A DNA stretch of 64,000 bases from Biscogniauxia marginata (taxonomy: Eukaryota > Ascomycota > Sordariomycetes > Xylariales > Xylariaceae): the NCBI GenBank assembly GCA_022695795.1, contig MU404095.1, positions 1-64,000 on the forward strand. Direction: 5' to 3'. Positions within the stretch are counted from its first letter, which is position 1. Each line of letters starts with the position of its first letter. The position numbers and the translations under genes are program-made. The notes below the pieces were generated by a model. It saw only the letters and a program-made list of their open reading frames with translations, did not search any database and was not told where the DNA came from. Positions 27,081 to 37,900 of this stretch are shown here, piece by piece.

Positions 27081-27549
27081 TGTGACGAACCTCCTTATAT
27101 ATTCCTAATTAACTAACTTTATAAGTAAATACGTACTAGGTTTTCTTAATTTAAAGGTAATAATGGGTTAAAATTGGTTTAAAAGATTCTTAATATTTTA
27201 TTTGTTAAAAAGGTTTAATAGTACTTTTATTATAATATTAAAAAGTAACTATAATCTTAAATTAATAACTAAAAAACAAAAAAAATGAATAACTAAATAC
27301 GTAAGAAATTTCAATTTATTTATACTTTATTTTTTATAGGGGGTTATACTTATATTCTCCCAAATTCTCAGGAAAATAATTAAGAATCTTGGCATTCTCT
27401 TAAATTCTTAGGAGAACAACTAAGAATCTTGGTATTCTCTTAAATTCTCAGGAGAACCACTGAGAATCTTGGCATTCTCCCTTTTAAAGTTATGTGACCT
27501 TAGATCACATAACCACTTTAATTCCTTTTACCCTTGTTAGGTTGTAACA
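27081..27549 (-). repeat. Right LTR of the 20133 element, expanded
   Basis: 469 bp, from TGTGACGAACCTCCTTATATA to GGTTGTAACA. It is 78 bp longer than the left LTR owing to three tandem 40-bp units at 27361-27480, each containing AAGAATCTTGG or its close variant. The end near 27480-27549 is only lightly mutated. Confidence 0.82.
27361..27480. repeat. Three tandem 40-bp units inside an LTR
   Basis: Unit starts at 27361, 27401 and 27441 (aaattctca/tta ggagaac...), with a few C/T differences between units. The other LTRs in the window have one or two units. Confidence 0.8.
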
Positions 27550-29947
27550 ATTTATTATTTTATTAGCGAAAGTTTTTATTATTTTTTAGTTTTTTATATC
27601 TTTTCTTTTTTATGTTTTTTTAAGTTGTTATAACTTTAATTTCGTTTTATTTTTAAGCTTTTATAAAAGCATGTTTTTAATAATTATTATTTTAATAATT
27701 ATTTTAATTACTTTTTACGTAATAAAAAATAAAAGGTTTATTTTTTATATAAAACTTTATATATTAAAATTTTAATTCTTTTTCGAGGGCTTTTTTATAA
27801 TTTAAATTTATTTTTTTGTTAATTTAAAAACTTTTAAGGTTTTAATTTATTTTTAAATAAAAAGCGTAATTCTTAAGTTCGCTTATTAAAAGTAATTTAA
27901 TATTTCTTTATAAGTTTATATATATTTTTAAGAATTCTCCTTTTTTAAAAAAATATATTTTAATGATTTGTTTATAACTTAATTTAATTATATATATTTT
28001 TATTTATTATTTTATTAAATACTTTTTTATAAAACCAAATAAATTAATATCGTATTTAACTTATTTTTCAAGTTAATATAAAAAATATAATTTTTTTATA
28101 ATTTTTATAATTTCTTTTTAACTTCGTCTTTTTCGAAACTCGTTTTAAGTAATTTATATATATTATAAAGTATTAAAATGTAATATATATAACTTTTAAT
28201 AATTACTTTATTACTTTTTTTAAAACTTAAATAAAAATAATATTTTTTAAGATATTATAACTATTATAAGACGTTATTATAAATATATTCGTTTTTTTTT
28301 ATATTATTACTTTTTAGTTTTTAAAAACAATAACCGGCTTTATTTTTAAAGTTTTTTATATATTTAATAAGCGTTATTAATATAAAAGTTTTAATATAGC
28401 GATATATATTCTTTTTATAATTTTGTTATTTTATTTTTATTAAAATAAAATATTTCCTTTTTTAGTTTTTTAACCTTTTTTAATTTTAATTTAAATTTTT
28501 CGTTTAATAACTTATTAAACTAGTTAATATTATTTAGGTTTTAATAAATATCGTAATTATTATTTATATAAAACTTTCGATATAAGTTATTATATTTACT
28601 TTTTTTTAATATATTTTATTATAATTTAATTTAACTTTTAAGTCGTGCCTTAATTTATAAGTATTATATTTATATAATAATTTACTTTTATTATACTTTT
28701 ATTTAACTTATTTTAAAGTAAAATACTTTAAATACGAATAATTATATTTTAAATAGTTTTTAAAGTTAACTTAATAATATTTATAAACTTTTTTTATAAC
28801 TTTAATAAATATTATAACTTTTTTATAAGGAATTTTTCGTCTTTTTTTACTTTAATAGTAATAATAATAAATACTTAGTTTATTTTTTTATTATTTTTAA
28901 AAAGAATCTTTATTTTAAAGGTTTTTTTTTAAGTTAAGAAATCTTTTTTATTTTTAGTTTTTATTTTTTAAGATTTTAAGATTTATTTTTATAATATTTT
29001 TTTATAATTAAAATACTTAATAATTAATTTATATCGTTTTTTTCTTTTTAAAATATTATTCGAAGTTTTTATTATTAATAATTATTATTATTATAACGTA
29101 GTTATTAAACTTTTTTAAGTTCTTTTTTTATATAGTTTTTTAATTTTTAATAAAATAAATAATATAAGTTTTCGATAAATAATTATAATTAACTTGCGAG
29201 TTTTTTAAATTTAACAACGTAATTTAAAGCCTTTTTATTTTATTATAATTTATAAAGTTAAGTTTTAGTTTATTACTTAAAAATTAAATTATTAAATATA
29301 AATCTAAGTTATTTTTAAAAACTTTTTTATATCTTTTTAAGCGTTTAATTTATTATTTAAATGATTTTGTAATACTAATTAAAACCAAATTAAAGTAATT
29401 TTAATAAGAAGTTAAAATATCGTAAAAACCTTTTATTTTTTAATAATAATTATTTTGTAATAAAACTATAAATAAGTTTTAACTTAAATTAAAAATCTTT
29501 TTAAATTATTTAAATTATTATATTTATTAAATATAATTAATTTAAAACTTTTTATATTAAAAGTCGTTATATCGTTTTTTATTCAAGTTAATAAAGTTAT
29601 TATTATTTAAAAGTGGTTTTAATTATTTATTTTTAAAAGGTAAAAAAATTTTTTATTTTTTTTAAGTGTTTTTTTAAACGATTTTTTTTATTAAGCTTTA
29701 AAAATGTCTTTTTAAAGCTCTTTTTTAATTATAATTATAATTAACTCTTAAGTTAATTTTTTTAAACCTTTTTATTATATTATAAAAAAATTTAAAGTTT
29801 TCGTTTAAAAGCTTATTAATTATCATTTTTTAATTATTTATTTTTTGTTACTTTTTAGTTTTAAGAGGTATATTTATTTTAAAACGGTTTAACTAAAAGT
29901 CCCTTTTTTTAAATTAATATTAAGTATTAATTAAAGAGTTATTAAAA

Positions 29948-30330
29948 TATAACGAATCTCTTTATATGTTTCTAGTTAATTAACTTTACAAGTAAATATA
30001 TACTAGGTTTTTCTCGATTTAAAAGTAATAATAAATCGAGGTTAATTTAAGAGATTTATAATGCTTTATTCGTTAAAGAGATTTTAAAGTATTTTATTAT
30101 AATATTAAAAAGTAACTTTAGTTTTAAATTAATAGTTAAAAAACTAAAATAAATAACTAAATATAAAAGGAACTTTATTTTTTATATATAATTTTATATG
30201 AAGTAATATTTAGATTTTTTTTTAATTCTTTATAATTCTTTATAATTCTTTATAGAAATAATAGAGAATTACCACGTGACGGTCTCCACATGGTCACGTG
30301 GTTCAGAAAAACCCCTATTAACTCGTAATA
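29948..30330 (-). repeat. Right LTR of the outer retrotransposon
   Basis: Begins tataacgaatctc (RIP form of TGTGACGAACCTC) and ends CTCGTAATA. It is 383 bp. The last 65 bp or so (from about 30265) are almost free of RIP changes and retain CCACGTGAC...GTCACGTGG. The corresponding part of the left LTR is fully mutated. Confidence 0.8.
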
Positions 30331-30335
30331 GTAAA

Positions 30336-31909
30336 CTTATAAGCTTCATTTTATAGACCTTTATTTCCCTTATTTAACTAAGCTATTTAAAGTTAAAACT
30401 TATAAGGTCTTTTAAACCTTTATAACCCCGCATTAATAAGAAATTTACTAAATATATTAAAAATATTTAAACTTTTTGAAAAAAATTTTATATATAATTT
30501 AATTTAATTTTTAATTTTAATAAAAAAATGTTTTAATTATATAAATAAAAGTTTTTATTTTTATTTTTATTTAAATTTATATATAAATTATTAATATTAG
30601 TTATATAAAGATGGTTTATATATTAAATAAGTAAATATATAAATTTACTTATTATGTTTAATATAATACCTTTTCCTTCTTTTTAATATAGTATCATTTA
30701 ATTTAATAATTATTTTATATTAATACTTTTAAATAGTGGTTAATTAAGTATGTCTATTAAAAGTATATATAAAAAGGTGTGTATTATACGTTAAATTAAG
30801 TGAAAGTTAAATGAAAATGAAATCGAGGGGTGTATCTATATATTTAAAATAAATAGATACATAGGCTTTTTACGAAGGTATTTTATTTAATAACATTATA
30901 AAAGGTGTGGCTAAATAACTTATTTGAGACCTTTTTATCCACTAGAGTTTAGTAGGCTTCTTAGTGGGCTTGGGGCTTCGTATTTCCACCGTCCGCGTTT
31001 TTTAACTAGCCCTAGGTCCTGAGTAGCTTATTGCCAAAAGAAACGCGATTTATGGAATGTAGTTTTACGTTTAGAACTAGCAATCTCCGAAGGGATTATG
31101 TACCGGTATAGATCATGCTGCTTGGTGATGTCATTTATTTTCTCTGGTGATAGTGGCTGGAAGAATTTGGGGGATTCGTCTGGAAGTTAAAAAGACGGCT
31201 ATACCATTGTACTCAATAATTATAAGTCGAAATCAATGATGGCCTTGGGGTACGGGACACTAAGTGAAGGGAAAAGGTTGTAGGTGTTGAAATGAGATGG
31301 AGGTACGAGGATAAGATGCTACGTGCTAGACTATTCTACAGCCAGATATAGATAGTGTAAAAATAGCTCACTATAATAATACACTTTCTTCGTCGGTTAA
31401 CTTAACTACCCAGGTAGAGAAGAAAGAGGCGGTTAGTTGAAACCCGGTGTTAGTTCTTCATTTTTAACTATCAAGGTCTAATACATCATGACAATACCTA
31501 TCCCTTGAGTTTTGAAGTGAGAAAAGCCAGTAACCGACATAGTATGCACGAAGAGGAGTCACGAGAGGGAAGCGGCTTAGTGTTGCGACATATATGCGCA
31601 GACAAGAATTAACAAACTACATAGATGTGTATATACACTGAGCATAGAGATGGGACATGAAGACGGCATCTCCACATGTCCAAACCAGAACAATTATACT
31701 ATAGCGTCTGTCTCTATGAGCAACAGATCCAGCCAGAATTAATGAGCCAGCCATGCCACAAGCCTACCGATCCCCTTAAATCAGTGACCATAATACACCT
31801 TGCTGCAAACACTCCTCCCTTCCAGACCATCAAACATAAATCATTCCGTAGAAACGACGCTTTTTTGCTTCCCTTTTTTTCCTTTTTTTATAAGTACCGA
31901 GAGAAGAAA
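30336..31909. other. Repeat-island edge and intergenic DNA 3' of TRA1
   Basis: AT content falls gradually to about 30900 and is then normal. The overlapping plus-strand frames at 31676-32114 are partly antisense to the TRA1 3' end and show no family features. No gene is supported. Confidence 0.5.
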
Positions 31910-34900
31910 TCAGAGATATGGCATCCAGAGAGCATCACACTGGGCGAGGTTCATAGGATTGACCGCCCTAGCGACTAAGTCAATAACTGTCTGGTTTGCT
32001 GGAAGGTTGCCAACGGGACTTTGTGCTAGGCTGACAGCCCGCTTGACAACGATATCGCAATTTGTCTGGACCGTGTCACGGAGCTGGTTCTCATTAAGGT
32101 GGATTGCACGGTGACTGCTCGTGAACCAAAAAATGACTTCATCCCGCACAAATAGGGTCAGTGCATGCTCGAGCTCGAATTCGGGCTCGGTAAGGCACCG
32201 TGCGATCGCCATGATCGAACAGCTGAATATACCCTCGGTCGCCAGAGGGCCCATTAGGGTTTGAAGGTTAGGCGTGAGACGGAAGGGTACGGGCTCTGGA
32301 TTGTGGAAATATGGTTTACCCGGGGCCATGAAGGACATTAATTCAGAACCCCAGATTTTTCCAGACCCACGGGCAATGTTGATTTTGTGGGGGTAGCGAC
32401 CAGTCATGTACAGGACGTATGTCATGAAGGTAAGTGCAGACAACTGGTACGAGAGCCTGCGACGGAACAACCAGAAATCGGAGAATTCAGGGAATATGCT
32501 CTGGAAGTATTCAAGCACGATAGTGTGAGGAACCCATTTTTCTTGTATGGCTGTAAATACCTCAAGTCGCGCCGTTGCGGTCTGTTCAGGTTGTTTCTGA
32601 GAAAAGGGGTTAGCTAGTATCATAGGTCTTGGGTCATCGGAACTTACTGTTCCTTTAGGCTCAATCAGCCCTCTCAGTTTCTCCATAGTGAACATCACCG
32701 GGTCGTCCTTAAGCATTCCATTGCGGCGGCAGTGATCCTCGTATATACCCTGCAGGGTAATGTAAGAAGTATCCTCTTGCACGATTCTTATGTGAGGAGC
32801 GAGAGGAACCATGAGTGGCACGGTGAATTGGAGGTCGCGCCGTCGGCTCTCTTTCTTCTTAGCGAGCGTCTGGTTCAGATGCCGGAAGAGTTGCAAGATC
32901 CTCTCTTCACGACGGCAATGACGCGCCGCAGGATGCTGGATGGCAAATGCGTGAATGCTGCCATCGTGGCCACGTATCTTCAGTCGCCGATGAGACACTC
33001 CTATAGTCCGAATAAGATCCACGTTGGGTAAAAATCGGTCGATGCGAATGAAATCTTGATTTTTATCCTTGTGCTGTAAATACTGTCCCGGAACTTCGAC
33101 ATCGTCAAATTTCAGGTAGCGGAACTCGCTGAGGTGTCGGGAGTATGACTCAAGGTAGGCCTTTGGGCTTCTGCGATCGAGCTTTTCCTCAAACTTATCC
33201 CGCCATTTTCGCAGCTTGTGAATATATTCGTACATTGTCGGCTTGACAGTTACGAAGTCGGCTTCAAACGACTTCTTGATGTGAGCCGGAAGGATCGTCT
33301 CCGCGAATCGTGTAATGTTGGTTTCGGTCGCAGAAGGTAGCTTGACATCTCTCGCGTATGAAGCTGGCATCCGACTGACATAAGCTAGGCCATCATTGAG
33401 GAGCGCAACAATCAGCCGGTATGCATCCTCGTCAGGTGGACATTTGAAGTACTTTTGAATCTGGTCTACCATAGTCTCCATGGATAAAGCCAAAAGAGGG
33501 AACGCGGTCTTGAGGACAGACATAATTTCCTCGGTGAGCTCCCAGGGTGGTTTCTTCTGGCCCGCTGTCGGCGCAGCACCATCTTTTCCGCTTTGTTGGT
33601 TACCGTTGGTTGCGGGAGCATTGCTACCTGCTGGTGCAACACCAGCAGTCCCATTTGTTTCTGAAGAATCGGGTTTGGCTTGGACATTGCCTTCCCCATT
33701 CGATGTTTGCGGCCGCGAAGATGCCTCTGGTTTACTTTGAGGGTTCTCTTGCTTGGTCTGGGACGGTGAGCTGTTGGGTTTTCCGTTAGATGCCGCTGAC
33801 TGTGCGCGTTGTCGTGCCTTCTCCTTCGCTTCTTGGTTCTTCTTGATTGCCAGCATGTCCTCTCGGTTCGTTCTCAATTGGAAGTACAAAGACTGAGGGT
33901 AAGCCTTTGCAATCTTCAGCAGAATTGCGTGGACCTTTGGTGCTTCTTTATGGCCAAGGCCAGTCAAGAGTTGCGGTATGAAAGTGATCCAATACCAGAC
34001 AGGAGTCTCGCCCTTGTAATCATCAAAACCAGCCGCGATGGTTCCGTTTGCATCATCTAGACTCAAAAGCCAGAGGATCCGTGCGATCAATTTCCGAGCC
34101 TTCCCACTCTTATAGCTGCCAATCGCCTGTAGATACGAAGTCAAGGCTTGTCTAGCCGAATTTGTGTCCGTTGGTTTCTCCTTGAACTTCCTGTCGTTGA
34201 AGTAACCCCATTCAGCCCAAGCTTTTGCCTTGCTAATATCGTAGTATAATGCTGTACCATAGGCGGCATCTGCCTCCTCCTTTTGCTTGAGCTTCTCTAG
34301 GAACATCCCTTTGAGAGTGTAGAATTCGGCCTTTTGCTGGTTATTGAAATAGTTGAGATTGGTATTGTTGATGACATCCAATCCGCTGGTAAGCTCATCC
34401 GGGTTTTCATAGTGACATCTTGCCTGCTCTCTCAACTTCAGGAAGGCTTCCTGAATCTCTATATTCGGGAGCGTATAGATCCGGCTAAGTTGGTTGATGC
34501 AGACATCTGGCAGGTTGTGCTTGCGGGCGACGTGAGCAAAACGATTAATTATCCATGCCGTCTCATGGTAGCCGCGATATGCAAAAGATGCACCGTTAGC
34601 ATTCTGGCCCTGTTGAGGCAAGAGCTGAAGATATGTGCTGTTAATCAAACCAAAGATGTGCTGTCGCCAAGTAACTAGATCTTGCCAGTCGGTAATATCG
34701 TCCCATATGTTGGGTAGACGATCCCTCCATGATCCCAGAAGAAGCTTCAACTCGCCGGACTTCACATCCAAGTTTGCTTGAGTGGTATTAGCTAAACTCT
34801 GGCAGATGACACTAGCATCATGGAGTTCCACGAGTTGCTGGAAGTTGTGGAGCATAGGGATATGCGCAGCGGTCAAGCGTCTTGGGAGCTGATGCCACTT

Positions 34901-37900
34901 CCTAATTGAGAGCTGGATAGCTTCATCACAGACACGAGAGAAATCCTGACCAGTCTCTTGTTTGTTGTGGAACTTTAGGAGAGACATAAAGCCTTGGAAG
35001 AACGAGCGACGCGACGTCGGAGCATCCATGACACCCTTAATAAGCATGTCTAGGCTGTCACGATGTTCCTGATTTTGCCACATTTCAATATTTCTCCAGG
35101 CACATTCAAGTAGAAGGTCTTGCAGGTTTTCGTGTTTGGCAAAGTCTTGCAAGATTTCCCACTGCTGAAGTTTCTCTGCACAAAGAACCCAGTGATCTTC
35201 CCAGAGCATATATTCCCCTTGGGAAAACGGTATGACTCCAGTGCGTGCCTTGATCTGGGCAGCCTCGTACATCTTCTGGGCTTTGTCCCACATGCCGTTT
35301 TGCTCGTACGACAACGCTGCATTGGTTTCTACGAATTGACATCGGCGACGCCAAGTTCCGTAGAATAAGTCGTCCTCTTTCAAGCTGGAGTACAACTCAA
35401 GCAGTGCATCAAGATTGCTTTCTCTCACAGTGGCCGAGTCGATGTCTGGCTTGACAGCCGCCTTCTCCAGCTGGACGAGGGCGGTGTACCACGCATCGTA
35501 CGTCTTCGCCCCAAATTTGAGAATGTGCGGGGGAATCTTGCACTCCGGCCATGCTTTTGCAGTGCCTGCCAATAACGTCTGTACGACATTTGGTCTTTTG
35601 TCCATCTGCCGCGAATGAAAATCCTTGGAAAGGAGAACTACCATGCCCTTCTCGAGATCTGTTTTCTCTTCTTTCGGGGTGGCAGCCCAATACATGGGGA
35701 ATAAAGCTACCCACAGCTCATGGGACAAGTTGTTGTCGACATGTTGAAGCTGTGTAATGGGTTCGATGATATCTCGAACTTTGACGTCGCCAAGCTCAGC
35801 GACAAAGCGCCGATGGTTAGCCATGAATGTGTCATACTTGTCGTCGACCATAATAGTAGGCTCCCTAGAATCTCTGGCATAAGCGCCGAACACAAGAGAT
35901 GCGGGAAGTGATCGGAAATCCTCGTGATGTAGTTGTATGTTGGTATTCATCTCCATAGCTCCAAGAAGGAGTTGCGTAGCTTGAGATAGCCAGAACGATT
36001 CGGCCAGCGTATCCCAATTCTGAGCCGTGATGACGTACGACAGACGGGCGGTTGCTGTCTTGGACAGACTCTTGTCGAAGATCGCTAAGAATCGGTTGCG
36101 CATCTCTACATCCTGTGCCCTGGTTCCAATCAAAAAGGCATGTTCCATACGGACAGTGAGCTCGGTTCGAGTGATTTTGGGATCCTCATAAATCCGGATG
36201 ACCAGCTCGAGAAATTTGGTTAACATTGTGGGATCAGACCGGTGCTCAAATGAAAGCATCTTATGTAGCACAGCTGTTTTCTCCTTTAGTGTTGGCCACG
36301 TCCCGTCTGCTCGGAAAACCCAGCCTTCTACCATCTCGAGAATCTTCTCACAGAGCGGGTTATGTAGTGATTTCTCGACGAGAGTAGCCAGCACGCTCAG
36401 AAATGGCCTACGATTGTCGCCTAGGATCTCCATGCGCATTGCCGTCACTTCTATAGCCTTAATCATCAAGTCAGTTTGAATGTTGAGGTCGTAGGTTGTT
36501 AATTCTCCAGCCTGTGCATTCGATTCTTGGGGCCGCATGGCATTCATATTCAGCTGATGTTGCGTGGTCAAGCTTGTAAAGTGTTGGACATGCTCTCTTG
36601 CAAGTTTCGTTTGAAGAGCCTTCATCAAAGCTGGGATATGTTGGTCAATGACCGAGGGCTTGCGTCGACCAAGAGACCATAGGACATTGACACCAGAGAC
36701 GTAGTTCGCAGCTGCTAGAGTTTCTGTCGCAATGGTAGATAGGAATGTGATAATTTCTGAGGTAGGAACTTCTGGTTCACCCTCAGCATCGGCGTCCTCC
36801 ATTGGGATATCTTCTGGCACTGCATCGAGAATTCGCTGGATCGTCGATTTTAACTCGCGATCTCCATCATACTTCTTGTCAGCCAAGTGCAAGCAGTCCT
36901 GAAGTTCTGGATTCTCCGACTTCAGACATTTCTCAAGGACTTTCTGAACCGACGGCATATTCTTTTGAATCCACTCGTCGGATTTGAAATTCAGAATGAT
37001 GCGCACTACTTGTAGCGTATTGATGATGTTGGTAATGAATTTCTCGTCGTAGTTGTCCTTGTCAGAGGGGTCAGCACCGAGGATCTTGCCCGTCTTCTCA
37101 CTGGCTAAGATTACATCAGTGACATTCGGGAATAAGTCTACGTCAAGATCACCCCAGTATCTGGGTTGCAAAAGATTGTATAGAAGTGACATTGCCTTCG
37201 TGCACAGCTCCGTTGACTGAGGCGAAAAACCAGGTCCGGAACCTGTCGAAGGATCTCTTGGTTTTGCTGAAGGCAATCTATACCTTTCATTCAACTGTGC
37301 GATGAATTCAATGAGGTACTTGATCATCTTGAGCCGGAAGCTAGGGGGAATTTGGAATTCTGTTTTCTCAGCTTGGGCGATTTGTCGAGCCGCTGGAGGC
37401 GAAGAACTAGGATGATCATCTCCAAGTTTACGTTTCCTGAAGTTCGGTGACTCAGAGAGACCGCGTGGTTGTACACTCGGCTTTCCCCCAACTCGTCTTT
37501 GCTCCCATTCCCAGATCAGAGACATCATGCTCAAGGCAAGCTTTTTACTCTCATTTGAGGATGTTTGTGGAGCAGATACCTTTTTCAGCGACGTAATGAT
37601 CAACAAGGCGAACTTATCCCTCGACTCATAGAACAGATCAGGATGTCTGACGAGGAAATGGAAGATGTTATTCATCTGCTGAGCATTTTGGCCTTCTTCG
37701 GCTAGGATCCGGCGGGGTGCCATGGCCCAGACGGCATTGCGGTCTCCAGGCAATGCATTGCATCGCTTGGGCAAGACAGGGGCCATCAACTCGAGAGCTT
37801 GTGTGACAAGAGCACGCCCTTCATTCTGATTCGTCCGTAATAATGAGTAGTATACTTGAGTCACGATCTTAGGTGGTGTCTCATAGTGTGCAATGAAATA

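Larger units (their letters stand above)
20133..27549 (-). mobile_element. Second full-length Ty3/Gypsy chromovirus-type retrotransposon, nested and RIP-inactivated
   Basis: 7,417 bp with direct LTRs at 20133-20523 and 27081-27549 and a perfect 5-bp duplication ATTTA at 20128-20132 and 27550-27554. Coding sense is the minus strand. The reverse transcriptase YLDD codons lie at 23494-23505 (complement), the CCHC-like knuckle near 25895-25935, and the chromodomain region near 21180-21340. It belongs to the same family as the 12257 element, whose LTR it shares in reverse complement, and has the same orientation as the outer host. It is less AT-rich than its host and therefore younger. Confidence 0.88.
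8181..30330 (-). mobile_element. Outer Ty3/Gypsy chromovirus-type retrotransposon, host of three nested insertions
   Basis: Bounded by direct LTRs at 8181-8527 and 29948-30330 and by a perfect 5-bp duplication GTAAA at 8176-8180 and 30331-30335. Subtracting the three insertions and their duplications leaves about 6.9 kb, normal for the family. Its own internal pieces are 8528-10466, 10907-12256, 19664-20132 and 27550-29947. They match the other two elements in reverse-strand order: the 3' end of pol is at the left and gag at the right. It is the most heavily mutated of the stack. Its reverse transcriptase box at 11591-11602 reads YLNN on the minus strand where the inner elements keep YLDD. 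It is non-coding now. Confidence 0.85.

Noticed and set aside
5200..30330. The AT-rich island as a centromere
   Set aside because: Composition would fit a fungal regional centromere, but about 25 kb of nested transposons is fully explained by insertion and RIP. No independent evidence such as CENP-A position is available.
1..30330. CRISPR array or bacterial-type system in the repetitive DNA
   Set aside because: Repeats are LTRs, inverted ends and a 40-bp minisatellite without spacers. The organism is a fungus.
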